DNA from: Bacteroidia bacterium
Lineage (GTDB): Bacteria > Bacteroidota > Bacteroidia > B-17B0 > Aurantibacillaceae
Assembly (NCBI GenBank): GCA_016787785.1
Contig: JAEUTO010000013.1
Coordinates: 1-64,000, forward strand
Direction: 5' to 3'
Length of the DNA stretch: 64,000 nt
Made by a program: the position numbers and the translations under genes. Positions 1-8,223 of the stretch are shown piece by piece. The notes beneath the pieces are model-generated. The model was not told the origin of the DNA, did not search any database, and was given only the letters and a program-made list of their open reading frames with translations. Numbering within the stretch: position 1 is the first letter of the stretch; each line of letters starts with the position of its first letter.

Positions 1-1
1 T

Positions 2-1186
2 ACTTACACGTTATCAATTACCGATAACATTAATAAATGTAAGGCTACGCAAACATTAACTATCTATCAAAATACAGCTAAGCCTACTGCGTTAATTACG
101 GGTAGTAATCAAATTAGCTGTAACACGCCTACTATTAACTTTACTAATGCAAGCACAAGTAATGTTCCTGCGATCTTCTTTCCTACCCAAGCTGTGATTG
201 GATATAGTTGGACGGGGCCTTCACCCCAACCAACTTTCTCTAATACGTCTACTTATATAGCGTTTACACCTGCTGGTGTTGCAAATGCTTATACTTTAGT
301 TGCGAAAGATTTAAACAACGGTTGTACGTCGGTTGCTACAAAAACACTTGGTGATAACCGTATCTACCCTAATGTAAATAATCCTAATGCGCCGGCACCA
401 TTTATATTAGATTGTGGTCCGCTTGGATCAACAACAGCTACGATCATGCCAATCATTACTGGAACTACTACAGGATTTACATACTCATGGGCGGCGGTTC
501 CTACTACATCATTTAGCTCTTATACTTCATCTGTAACCACAGTTAACAAACCAGGTGAGTATAACATTTATGTGACCAATCCAGCAAACGGTTGCACAAC
601 GCAAGGACATGTAGACGTAATAAACGGTGCATTGAACGGCGACTTTTTACCTAGCACTTTTAATGGTTTTGCTCCATTAACTGTTTCGTTCCAGAATTTA
701 TCAGCTTCTTCATCGCCTGTAACACCATCAGCAAGTATTACCGCAGTGTGGAGTTTTGGTAATGGTGGCAGTCAGATAACCAACTCGGTAGCAATCTCTC
801 CTGTAACAACGTATTCTAACGCCGGTACATATACTGTAACAATGTATGTTGTAAAAGGAACTTGTAAGGATACGGTTACAAAAATAATTACCGTTGAACT
901 TCCTTCTAAACTAGAAGTACCTAACGTTTTTACACCAAATGGTGATGGAAGCAATGATATCTTCTTCTTGAAAGTAGCTAATGTAGCCGAGATCAACGCA
1001 ATGATATTTGACCGTTGGGGAAATAAAGTTTTTGAATCTAACAGCAATACAGGAAACATTGCCTGGGATGGCAAGAACGCAGCAGGGAAAGAATTACCGG
1101 TTGGAACTTATTTCTACATTATTAAAGGAACGGGTAAAGATGAAAAACTATATGATCAAAAAGGTAATATAAGTTTATACAAATAA
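2..1186 (+). CDS. T9SS type B (gliding motility-associated C-terminal) secreted protein, 5' partial
   Basis: The reading frame is open through the left edge, so this is the C-terminal part of a larger secreted protein; a GTG at 194 is internal. The visible part has cysteine-containing Ig-like/PKD-type segments, including a clear PKD repeat with a VWSFGNGG core at about 730-890. The last 85 residues are the gliding-associated sorting domain: a PNVFTPNGDGSND motif, then a FDRWGNKVFES strand and a WDGKNAAGKELPVGTYFY segment. In this family the C-terminal domain directs export through the type IX secretion system and surface attachment. It is probably an adhesin or surface protein of unknown ligand. 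A strong hairpin terminator follows the stop codon. Confidence 0.9.
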   Translation, partial: TYTLSITDNINKCKATQTLTIYQNTAKPTALITGSNQISCNTPTINFTNASTSNVPAIFFPTQAVIGYSWTGPSPQPTFSNTSTYIAFTPAGVANAYTLVAKDLNNGCTSVATKTLGDNRIYPNVNNPNAPAPFILDCGPLGSTTATIMPIITGTTTGFTYSWAAVPTTSFSSYTSSVTTVNKPGEYNIYVTNPANGCTTQGHVDVINGALNGDFLPSTFNGFAPLTVSFQNLSASSSPVTPSASITAVWSFGNGGSQITNSVAISPVTTYSNAGTYTVTMYVVKGTCKDTVTKIITVELPSKLEVPNVFTPNGDGSNDIFFLKVANVAEINAMIFDRWGNKVFESNSNTGNIAWDGKNAAGKELPVGTYFYIIKGTGKDEKLYDQKGNISLYK

Positions 1187-1203
1187 AAATTGATCTAATA
1201 TCG

Positions 1204-1239
1204 AAAAAGGCAGCGACTAACCGGTCGCTGCCTTTTTTT
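1204..1239. terminator. Bidirectional intrinsic terminator
   Basis: A perfect 9-bp stem (GGCAGCGAC at 1209-1217 and its complement at 1224-1232) with a 6-nt loop is flanked by five A on the left and seven T on the right. It lies between convergent genes and overlaps the stop codon of the minus-strand nuclease, so it can end transcription from both sides. Confidence 0.9.
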
Positions 1240-2611
1240 ATTGATTAAAATCTATTACCCTTCTTCTACTTTTTCTTAACCAGGTTTGTACCAGGCCGTC
1301 TGCATCAGGATAATAAAGACTTCGTTTTATTAATCCACCAACTTCTTCAGGCGAACTAAAAGTATCTGAACTATCGAAATAGCCGTACCCAACATAATGC
1401 CCTTTTTCTATCAGCACAATAGCATTTTCATCTGCCCTTCTCCCCTTTTCTATGATCACAAAATTTGGATGATGAAAACTATATTGTGTTATTATCTCAG
1501 CAGCGCGTTTATTGTATTCTTCGATGGCTTCTTCTCCCGCGCAAATACCATTACATTTTTTTATCTGGTGATTAAAGCAAAAACTTCCTTCGCTGGTTAA
1601 AGAACAATACTGCAAACACAACACTTTTTCTTCGATCCAACTCTCCAATCTTTCGCGGGTAGAAGAGTAATTTGTAAAAGCAACCAACGAATTTTCAGAT
1701 TCTTCGTAAGGCACAATTTTAAAATTGATAATACCATCCTTGTTTTTAAACCAATCAATACTGTGGGTAAACACATCAGCTTTACTTTTGCGGTTGTAAA
1801 GTGGTTTGTGTTTTTTAATCTCTTCGGCTTCCAACAATAATGCAATTAATTCACTACCTGTTTCTACAAAATCAACATTGTAAAGATCGTTGAGCATTTT
1901 TTTTCCTTTGCGTTCCTGGGTACCAAAATGACTTTGAGCCCGGTTATACATATTTACGCTTTTACCAATGTAAATAATACCACCTTCTTTATTTAAAAAA
2001 TAATATACACCGCAACTCTCGGGCAATTTATCTAAAATGTATTTTTTTATGTTGTCAACCCGGCGTGTCATTATTTCAACAACGCCTTTGTTCTTATATA
2101 GTGGATTGTTATTCTTTAATTGTATCAAAAGATCAAACAACTGTGCGGTTGCAACGGCATCGCCTTCTGCTCTGTGCCTGCCAAAGATCTCTATTCCCAA
2201 CGAAGCACATAAATGACCAAGGCTATATGAAATTCTTCCGGGAATTAATTTTCTACTCAAACGAACGGTACATAAGGTTTCACGCTTGTATTTATATCCT
2301 AAAGAAGCAAATTCATCTTTTATAAAATTATAATCAAAGCCAACATTATGCGCTACGAACACACAATTTTCCGTCATTTCGATTATTTTTTTTGCCACTT
2401 CGTGAAACTTAGGCGCGTCTTTCACCATATCATTAGTGATATTGGTAAGACTTGTAAAATAGGGTGAAATATTACATTCCGGATTAAGCAGTGTTGTAAA
2501 TTTATCTACCACAGTTAAACCATCATGCACCAGAATACAAATTTCTGTTATGCGGCCTCTTTCATAATTAAATTTGCCGCCGCAGGTTTCTATATCAATA
2601 ATGGCAAACAC
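1238..2611 (-). CDS. DnaQ-like 3'-5' exonuclease fused to a GIY-YIG (UvrC/Cho-type) nuclease domain
   Basis: The N-terminal half is a DEDDh exonuclease: D6 and E8 in an IDIET motif, D93 in HNVGFDYNF, and H146 and D151 in HRAEGDA. Residues about 195-275 form a GIY-YIG domain, with GVYYF at 201, YIG at 214-216, R224 and E261 as expected catalytic positions. About 180 C-terminal residues follow, containing several cysteines (CSLTSEGSFCFNHQIKKC). Fusions of an epsilon-type exonuclease with a Cho/UvrC N-terminal nuclease are known in several bacterial phyla and are linked to DNA repair. No UvrC helix-hairpin-helix domain is present. The start codon is GTG, preceded by a GTTAC-AAA-GTAAC palindrome. 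The enzyme probably acts on damaged or branched DNA; its substrate is inferred. Confidence 0.88.
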   Translation of the reverse strand: MFAIIDIETCGGKFNYERGRITEICILVHDGLTVVDKFTTLLNPECNISPYFTSLTNITNDMVKDAPKFHEVAKKIIEMTENCVFVAHNVGFDYNFIKDEFASLGYKYKRETLCTVRLSRKLIPGRISYSLGHLCASLGIEIFGRHRAEGDAVATAQLFDLLIQLKNNNPLYKNKGVVEIMTRRVDNIKKYILDKLPESCGVYYFLNKEGGIIYIGKSVNMYNRAQSHFGTQERKGKKMLNDLYNVDFVETGSELIALLLEAEEIKKHKPLYNRKSKADVFTHSIDWFKNKDGIINFKIVPYEESENSLVAFTNYSSTRERLESWIEEKVLCLQYCSLTSEGSFCFNHQIKKCNGICAGEEAIEEYNKRAAEIITQYSFHHPNFVIIEKGRRADENAIVLIEKGHYVGYGYFDSSDTFSSPEEVGGLIKRSLYYPDADGLVQTWLRKSRRRVIDFNQ

Positions 2612-2614
2612 GCT

Positions 2615-2627
2615 GTTACAAAGTAAC
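2615..2627. repeat. 13-bp palindrome at the start of the exonuclease/GIY-YIG gene
   Basis: GTTAC-AAA-GTAAC lies 3 nt upstream of the GTG start (minus strand). It could be a small operator or hairpin affecting initiation; short palindromes also occur by chance. Confidence 0.35.
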
Positions 2628-2668
2628 GGCTTTATTTAACGACAATAAAATAATGCTATAAATTGTAG

Positions 2669-3424
2669 CTATTTATCAAGCCAGGCTTTAAACTCGCTCA
2701 CACGTTCCCGGCTTACAACCGAGTCTTCATCATTTAATGTGGATGAATTTATTTTTAGGCGGCTGTTAAAATAAGATCCAACTTTTTGAATACTGCTTAT
2801 ATTCACAATAACCTTACGGTTGATCCTAAAAAAAACTTCCGGCGATACCAATGTTTCAAGGTTATCCAGAGTATAATCGATCACAAAACGTTTTCCGTTC
2901 TCGGTAGCAATTAAAACCACACCGTCTTCAGAAATAAAATGCAAGATCTCTTCTGTTTTTATAGACGAAATAGAATCCCCAATTTTAACCATAAATCTGT
3001 TTTTAAATTGCTTATTTATGCTTTGGTAGGCGCTGGCAATATTCTCTAAAATAACAGCCTGATTTAAAGTGTTTAGTTTTTTGTATTTGTCTACTGCAGT
3101 TCGCAGGTCTTCTATGCCAATAGGCTTCAAAAGATAATCAACCGAATTTATCTTAAAGGCCTTTATTGCATATTCGTTATAAGCAGTGGTAAATATCACC
3201 GGTGTTTCTATAGAGATCTTCGAAAAAATATCGAAGCTTAAGCCATCCGCCAAATGAATATCAACAAATAGCAAATCGGCCTTTAGTCCTTTGCTAAACT
3301 CCTCTACACTTTTTTTAACTGAATCAAATTTGGCAATAATATCGATAGAACTATCCACTTTTTTTAAAAGTGTAGCCAAGTGCTCAGCCGATAATTTTTC
3401 ATCTTCTATTATTATTGCTTTCAT
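2669..3424 (-). CDS. LytTR-family response regulator
   Basis: A 251-residue protein with an N-terminal receiver domain: acidic pair E7/D8, phospho-acceptor D55 in LFVDIHLADG, T79/T80 in FTTAY and K100 in LLKPI. A C-terminal LytTR DNA-binding domain follows (about 140-250) with the typical RINRKVIVN and FNSRLKI strands. The start codon overlaps the stop of the upstream histidine kinase by 4 nt (ATGA), so the pair is translationally coupled and forms a LytS/AlgZ-type two-component system. Its targets are unknown. The downstream NADPH oxidoreductase and TonB receptor lie on the same strand, but there is no proof of regulation. Confidence 0.93.
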   Translation of the reverse strand: MKAIIIEDEKLSAEHLATLLKKVDSSIDIIAKFDSVKKSVEEFSKGLKADLLFVDIHLADGLSFDIFSKISIETPVIFTTAYNEYAIKAFKINSVDYLLKPIGIEDLRTAVDKYKKLNTLNQAVILENIASAYQSINKQFKNRFMVKIGDSISSIKTEEILHFISEDGVVLIATENGKRFVIDYTLDNLETLVSPEVFFRINRKVIVNISSIQKVGSYFNSRLKINSSTLNDEDSVVSRERVSEFKAWLDK

Positions 3425-4440
3425 TTAGATATTAATAATGGAATTTTTACGGTAAATAATTTATCGGTAGAAATAACTTCCACATTTTTTTCGGTAAAAA
3501 ATTTGTAACGATCTTTTATATTCTGCAATCCTGTTTTGGAACTGGGTTCTGTGGTAGTTCTTAATTGCAGGTTGTTAGTGATCTCAAGCATGTCGCCAGA
3601 GGTCTTAATATGCACATTTAATGGCGACTCATTTGAGATCTCGTTGTGTTTGATAACATTCTCAATTAGCATTTGCAGAGATAGCGGCGGCAACATTAAA
3701 TGTGTTTTTTCTTTGGGAACATCGATATTAAAAATAATATTTTTATCGAAGCGTATCTTTATCAAATAGGTATATGACTGAATAAAGGTCAATTCAGTCT
3801 CCAGGGCAACCAGTTCATTATCTCTATTATCAAGTAAATAACGATACACTTTTGAAAGTTGATTAATAAAATCTACGGCCTTATCTTGGTCTATATAAAC
3901 CAAAGACGATAACACGCTTAAATTATTAAATAAAAAATGAGGATTCAATTGATTCTTTAAATTTTGTAATTGCGCCTGAAGGTTTTCGGCTTTATATTTT
4001 TCGATTTCTATTAAAGAACGTTTCCAGTTACCGAAAAACTGCGCTCCGATTTCAATTGTTAAAATAATGATTGAAACAAGTACTCCGAGAATGATGGCAG
4101 TTAACATAAACGCATCTTTTGTTGCAGGAGGCATTGGACAAACATATTTATTAAACGCTAGCATTGATAAATAAATTACAAAGGCGCTAAAAATTATACC
4201 AGAAGGTAAATGAACAAGAATACGCTTACCAGGACTTTTTTCCCAAGGAAATTTTTGATTTAACCATGTATCTATCCTTAAATTACCTTCCCAAACAAGA
4301 ATGGTAATGGCGATAGAAATAAAGAAATCAAAAAATTGGTTATGCACTTGTTGTACACCAACCATGATCGTGTCAAGCAGTTTGGAAATAATTATTCCAA
4401 CTACTATCATATAAACAAAACGTATTTTGTTTTTTCTCAT
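3421..4440 (-). CDS. LytS/YehU-type sensor histidine kinase
   Basis: A 339-residue membrane kinase. The N-terminal 140 residues contain four hydrophobic segments (about 7-27, 37-55, 75-97, 112-135) with no recognisable extracellular domain. A short coiled coil then leads into the His_kinase motif NQLNPHFLFNNLS with H168 as phospho-acceptor. The C-terminal ATPase has the N box as IENVIKHNE and the G box as GLQNIKDRY. This class (PF06580) phosphorylates LytTR regulators; the partner overlaps it by 4 nt. The ligand is unknown. The absence of a sensory loop suggests sensing within the membrane or through an accessory protein. Confidence 0.93.
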   Translation of the reverse strand: MRKNKIRFVYMIVVGIIISKLLDTIMVGVQQVHNQFFDFFISIAITILVWEGNLRIDTWLNQKFPWEKSPGKRILVHLPSGIIFSAFVIYLSMLAFNKYVCPMPPATKDAFMLTAIILGVLVSIIILTIEIGAQFFGNWKRSLIEIEKYKAENLQAQLQNLKNQLNPHFLFNNLSVLSSLVYIDQDKAVDFINQLSKVYRYLLDNRDNELVALETELTFIQSYTYLIKIRFDKNIIFNIDVPKEKTHLMLPPLSLQMLIENVIKHNEISNESPLNVHIKTSGDMLEITNNLQLRTTTEPSSKTGLQNIKDRYKFFTEKNVEVISTDKLFTVKIPLLISK

Positions 4441-4545
4441 TGTTTAAATGTACTGATTTTTTGGGTTTGCAACTTGATGGTTTTATGATTACGCCTTTTT
4501 ACCATGTATTTTACAAGGTGAAATAAAAATAATATTTTAATTAAT

Positions 4546-5124
4546 TTACGCACCCTTTTTACCAAGTTGTTCCACTTTTTCCATCCACTTTTGCCTAAAC
4601 TCTAATTTAGATTTACGAATAGGACCAATACCCGTAACCTTAACTGGGGTTATTCCGCAAAAGCCAAGCACTCTGTGCTTAACCGTATTAACCGATGGTG
4701 CGCTATAAAAATATTTATAGACCCAGATAGGTGTATCACTTGTGTAAATTATCCTGCCGCTTTTTCCTTTCAATAATTTATCCCACATTACCGAGTTTTC
4801 ACGATACTTAAATGCAAAGCCCGGCAGCAAAGCCGTATCAAAAAAACCTTTTAACAAAGCGGGCACCGAACCCCACCAAACAGGATGTACAATAACAATG
4901 TGTTGGGCCCAATTTATTTTTTCCTGCGCAAATTGTATGTCGGGTTCTATCAAACTTTGTCTAGAATAACCATTTTCCAGGTTTAAATTAAAATCGAGCT
5001 CGTAAAGATTTAATAAAACAACATCATTGCCTGCTTTAGTTGCCCCAATTTTGTATGCCTCGCTTAAAGAATTACAAAAACTGTTTTTTTGCGGATGCCC
5101 ATTTATAATAAGTATCTTCTTCAT
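4546..5124 (-). CDS. NAD(P)H-dependent oxidoreductase, flavodoxin-like fold (KefF/MdaB family)
   Basis: A 192-residue soluble protein starting with a beta strand and an INGHPQKNSFCNSL phosphate-binding loop. It continues with HPVWWGSVPALLKGFFD and LPGFAFKY, both typical of flavin-containing quinone/NADPH oxidoreductases (PF02525). Such enzymes bind FMN or FAD and reduce quinones by two electrons, or act as regulators of potassium efflux. The gene starts only 2 nt after the stop of the upstream TonB-dependent receptor, so the two are almost certainly co-transcribed. A role in processing a redox-active imported compound is possible but inferred. Confidence 0.85.
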   Translation of the reverse strand: MKKILIINGHPQKNSFCNSLSEAYKIGATKAGNDVVLLNLYELDFNLNLENGYSRQSLIEPDIQFAQEKINWAQHIVIVHPVWWGSVPALLKGFFDTALLPGFAFKYRENSVMWDKLLKGKSGRIIYTSDTPIWVYKYFYSAPSVNTVKHRVLGFCGITPVKVTGIGPIRKSKLEFRQKWMEKVEQLGKKGA

Positions 5125-5126
5125 TG

Positions 5127-7505
5127 TTAAAATTGAATTTTATAAACAAAGTTTGGGAAAAAGCCTATTTGATACGCTGTATTAACAGTATTAGTTACCG
5201 GATTATAGCGTTGCGCAAAAACGTTCTTGTTATTTGTTACATTTTGTATGTCGAACGATAATGTTTGCGATAATTTACTTTTTCTGCTGTTGAAGGTGAC
5301 GCCGGTTTTTACGTCTAATCTAAAAAAATCTGGGTTACGTTGTGAGTATGCGTATGCATCGCCTTGCAATACTTGCGTGTGAGCGGCCTGCGAAGCTGCA
5401 AGATCAACAGGTGTAAAATAACGTCCGCCCGCTTGTGTCATTTTTACACCAACAGAAAATACGTTGCGTTTATCTTTTCCTATTTTAAAATCTTTTCCAC
5501 CTAAAATATTATAAACGTAATTACCGTTAAAAGCTGTATTGTGTTCTACACCATCGCTGCCTTTGTATTTTGATTCATAAACGGTTCCCGTCAGTAATAC
5601 ATAATAGCCTTTGCTAAAAAACTTCTCGATCGTTAATTCGGCACCGTAATTTGTACCAGTACCGCTATTTACCAGGTTAACCTGGTCGTTAGGCAAAAAA
5701 CTGGCGCCGGTATTTAACATCGAAAAACTACTTGGAGTTTGAGTTACAGGAACATTTGCCAACATTTGGTAATACACTTCTGTTTTTATTCTCCAATCTT
5801 TTACCGGTAATATATCGTAGCCCAAAACAAAGTGCTGGCTGGTTGTAAAGCCTAAGTTCTTGTTTGTTGTTTCGTAAGTACCGTCCGATTTTCTTGTGCG
5901 GTAAAAATAAACATCGGCGGGTTGCATTTGACTGTGCATACCATAACCAACACTTACAGTATTTTTTTCGTTTAACTGGTATTTTAATCCTGCCCTCGGT
6001 TCAACGGAAGTAGAATTATTAAGATCCAATAGCTGTCCGTGCACGCCAAGATTTAAAGTCAACTTATCGGTAAAACGGTATTTTGCCTGCACATATGCCT
6101 GGTGAAGAACCATGTAATCATTAAAATCCCAATATTTATTCCAAACCGAATTTGAATCCTTTACACGAGCGTCTAATATTAAATTAATTACTTCTGAGAT
6201 CACGCCTACTTTTACAAACAATTTTGAATTTATTTTTGAGTTGAAAGAAGTATTTATCGAATAGTGGATCTGGCTTGTTTTGTTTTCAACATAACGCTCT
6301 AATGGCTTTGTGTCTGTTGCAATATTATCTTCTAAATAATTAGAACCGTTATAGGTTGCGCCAATAATGGTATTAATATACGAGCGCTCATTTACTTTAA
6401 TAAAATGTTTTACGCCAATTATACCAATATCGCTAGTAAAGTAACTGTCTTTAACAGGATTTGCAAACAAGTCTGTACTATCTATTTTAGCGTGATTAAA
6501 GTCTATTTTACTTTTTGCACCTAAACCAAACAAAGTAAACTTGCCAATTTTTGTGGTACCTCCATTTATTTTAAAAGAAAGATCCTGATAAAATGGTGTT
6601 GCTGTAGTACCAATGGGAATACCGATTGCCTGCGCAACACCCGTAAATGAATAACGATAAGCTAATAAATAAGAAGAGCCTTTTTTCTTATTTAATGGCC
6701 CTTCCGTCATGGCTTCTAGGCCGGTAAGAGCGCCTAACTGCAAAGTATGTTCGCGCTTTTCTGAATTTCCTGTTCTAAAACCAAGATCAAAAACGCCGGC
6801 GTTTGCATTACCATATTCAGATGGAAATGCCGAAGTAAAAAAATCTGAATTCTTTATTACGTTCGTATTTATGGCACTTACCGGACCACCGGTTGTACCC
6901 ACGGTAGAAAAATGATTTGGATTAGGAACATTTAACCCCTCAATACGCCACAAAACACCAACGGGTGAATTACCACGGATAACAATATCATTTCTGGAAT
7001 CATCGGGCGAACTAACACCAGCAAAATTAGCTGCAAGTCGTGATGGGTCTGAGCGACCACCTGCATAACGGTTTACCTCTTCCATTGAAAAAGAGCGTCC
7101 GCTCACACTCGTCATATCATTATTAGTTTCATTTTTCTTAGTGCCCGAAACTTCAACTTCGGTTAATGAATTTATATTCTCCTCCATACCTATATCTAAA
7201 ACAACTTCTTTACCCGAAGTAACAACCACATTTGGCATTACAATTTCTTTATATCCTAAATAAGATATTTTTAGATCGTATCGGCCCGGGCCAACTTCTG
7301 TAATTTTAAAACGCCCGTCCATATCGGTTGCAGTACCTTTAATAGGATCCGTTCCCATAATAATTATATTGGCACCGGGAATTGCGGATTGAGATTGTTT
7401 ATCGATAACTATTCCACGTATAGTTTGTGTTGGGCTCTGTGCCTGAGTTTTAAATGTAATTGTTATTAAAAACATTAATAACAACAAGGGATAATTTTTT
7501 TTCAT
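5127..7505 (-). CDS. TonB-dependent receptor with carboxypeptidase-regulatory-like domain
   Basis: A 792-residue outer-membrane protein. Residues 1-22 form a signal peptide ending in QAQ. Residues about 27-110 are the beta-sandwich CarboxypepD_reg domain (RGIVIDKQSQSAIPGANI and AAT/DMDGRF elements). A plug follows, with IVIRGNSPVGVLWRIEGL and a FSTVGTTGGPVSAINT segment, and then a long beta barrel ending in aromatic F. There is no SusD partner, so this is not a classic glycan SusCD locus. The gene shares an operon with the following oxidoreductase. A -7 promoter element and a 24-bp palindrome lie upstream. Substrate unknown. Confidence 0.92.
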   Translation of the reverse strand: MKKNYPLLLLMFLITITFKTQAQSPTQTIRGIVIDKQSQSAIPGANIIIMGTDPIKGTATDMDGRFKITEVGPGRYDLKISYLGYKEIVMPNVVVTSGKEVVLDIGMEENINSLTEVEVSGTKKNETNNDMTSVSGRSFSMEEVNRYAGGRSDPSRLAANFAGVSSPDDSRNDIVIRGNSPVGVLWRIEGLNVPNPNHFSTVGTTGGPVSAINTNVIKNSDFFTSAFPSEYGNANAGVFDLGFRTGNSEKREHTLQLGALTGLEAMTEGPLNKKKGSSYLLAYRYSFTGVAQAIGIPIGTTATPFYQDLSFKINGGTTKIGKFTLFGLGAKSKIDFNHAKIDSTDLFANPVKDSYFTSDIGIIGVKHFIKVNERSYINTIIGATYNGSNYLEDNIATDTKPLERYVENKTSQIHYSINTSFNSKINSKLFVKVGVISEVINLILDARVKDSNSVWNKYWDFNDYMVLHQAYVQAKYRFTDKLTLNLGVHGQLLDLNNSTSVEPRAGLKYQLNEKNTVSVGYGMHSQMQPADVYFYRTRKSDGTYETTNKNLGFTTSQHFVLGYDILPVKDWRIKTEVYYQMLANVPVTQTPSSFSMLNTGASFLPNDQVNLVNSGTGTNYGAELTIEKFFSKGYYVLLTGTVYESKYKGSDGVEHNTAFNGNYVYNILGGKDFKIGKDKRNVFSVGVKMTQAGGRYFTPVDLAASQAAHTQVLQGDAYAYSQRNPDFFRLDVKTGVTFNSRKSKLSQTLSFDIQNVTNNKNVFAQRYNPVTNTVNTAYQIGFFPNFVYKIQF

Positions 7506-7525
7506 TTTATTTGATTTTACGTTGA

Positions 7526-7533
7526 CAAAATTA
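7526..7533 (-). promoter_or_regulatory. Bacteroidota -7 promoter element upstream of the TonB receptor
   Basis: On the minus strand this reads TAATTTTG, a perfect match to the TAnnTTTG consensus described for Bacteroidota primary sigma factors. It lies about 20 nt upstream of the receptor ATG. No clear -33 TTG was found at the usual spacing, which limits confidence. Confidence 0.45.
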
Positions 7534-7648
7534 ATCGATCAAGTAAAGAGCATAAACCCTAAAACCAATGAACTGTTGAATTTGGTTGGTGAACTGTAAT
7601 TGGCCAATTTTCAACGTATTAGACAATGAAAAGCATAATATTATCTAA

Positions 7649-7672
7649 AATATACCCATCTATGGGTATATT
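7649..7672. promoter_or_regulatory. 24-bp operator-like palindrome between the TonB receptor and siaC-like genes
   Basis: Two perfect 11-bp arms (AATATACCCAT and its reverse complement) are separated by CT. The site sits in the 291-bp divergent intergenic region, about 145 nt from the receptor start and 125 nt from the siaC-like start. The symmetry and the ACCC/GGGT core look like a dimeric or tetrameric repressor site; CsoR-family operators have a similar appearance, but that link is only a resemblance. Confidence 0.6.
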
Positions 7673-7796
7673 CTTTTAAATTTAAAGTGCCTACACTTGA
7701 AAAAGTAATTCTAACCTAATATTTTAATATTTTTAGCGAAGATTTGGCAAACAAGAAAAAGGCAAATTCAAATTAGAAATATTTAAAAAATAAAGA

Positions 7797-8174
7797 ATGG
7801 AAAATTTAATTATTGCATCAACATTAAAATCTCCCGGGGTAACTTTTAATACCAACGGCGATCTTTTAATTGCAGGCAAATCAATTCCTGAAGATTCAAA
7901 CAATTATTATAAACCTCTTTTTGCATGGTTGGAAGAATTTAAAAAAACATCGCCACCAGCAGTAAATCTTACACTTAAGTTAGAGTATATGAATACATCA
8001 AGTGTTCGTATCATCTTAAAGTTTTTACAAAACCTGGTGGCAATGTCAAAAGAAAATGTTAAACTAAAAATTACATGGGTTTACGATTTTGATGATGATG
8101 ATATTTGCGAACAGGGAGAAATTATCCAGGAAAGCATTAAATTCCCTATCGAAATGGTAGAACACAGAGCTTAA
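7797..8174 (+). CDS. SiaC family (DUF1987) regulatory phosphoprotein
   Basis: A 125-residue cytosolic protein matching the SiaC/DUF1987 pattern along its whole length: an FNTNGDLLIAGKSIPED strand region, FAWLEEF, LEYMNTSSVR, and a C-terminal ITWVYDFDDDDICEQGE segment. In Pseudomonas SiaC the threonine of the NTSS motif (Thr68) is phosphorylated by SiaB and dephosphorylated by the PP2C phosphatase SiaA, controlling the cyclase SiaD. Here the equivalent residue is T67. The next gene, 49 nt downstream, is a SpoIIE-type PP2C phosphatase, exactly the expected partner class. No SiaB-like kinase or GGDEF protein is in this window, so the downstream target must differ or lie elsewhere. Confidence 0.88.
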   Translation: MENLIIASTLKSPGVTFNTNGDLLIAGKSIPEDSNNYYKPLFAWLEEFKKTSPPAVNLTLKLEYMNTSSVRIILKFLQNLVAMSKENVKLKITWVYDFDDDDICEQGEIIQESIKFPIEMVEHRA

Positions 8175-8223
8175 AAATTCAATTACCTGCCTTGGCCGTT
8201 AATTGAGTATTAAAATAATTTAT

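Noticed and set aside
7748-7762. TGGCA upstream of the SiaC-like gene as a sigma-54 site
   Set aside because: The following bases lack TT at the expected position and the GG-N10-GC rule fails.
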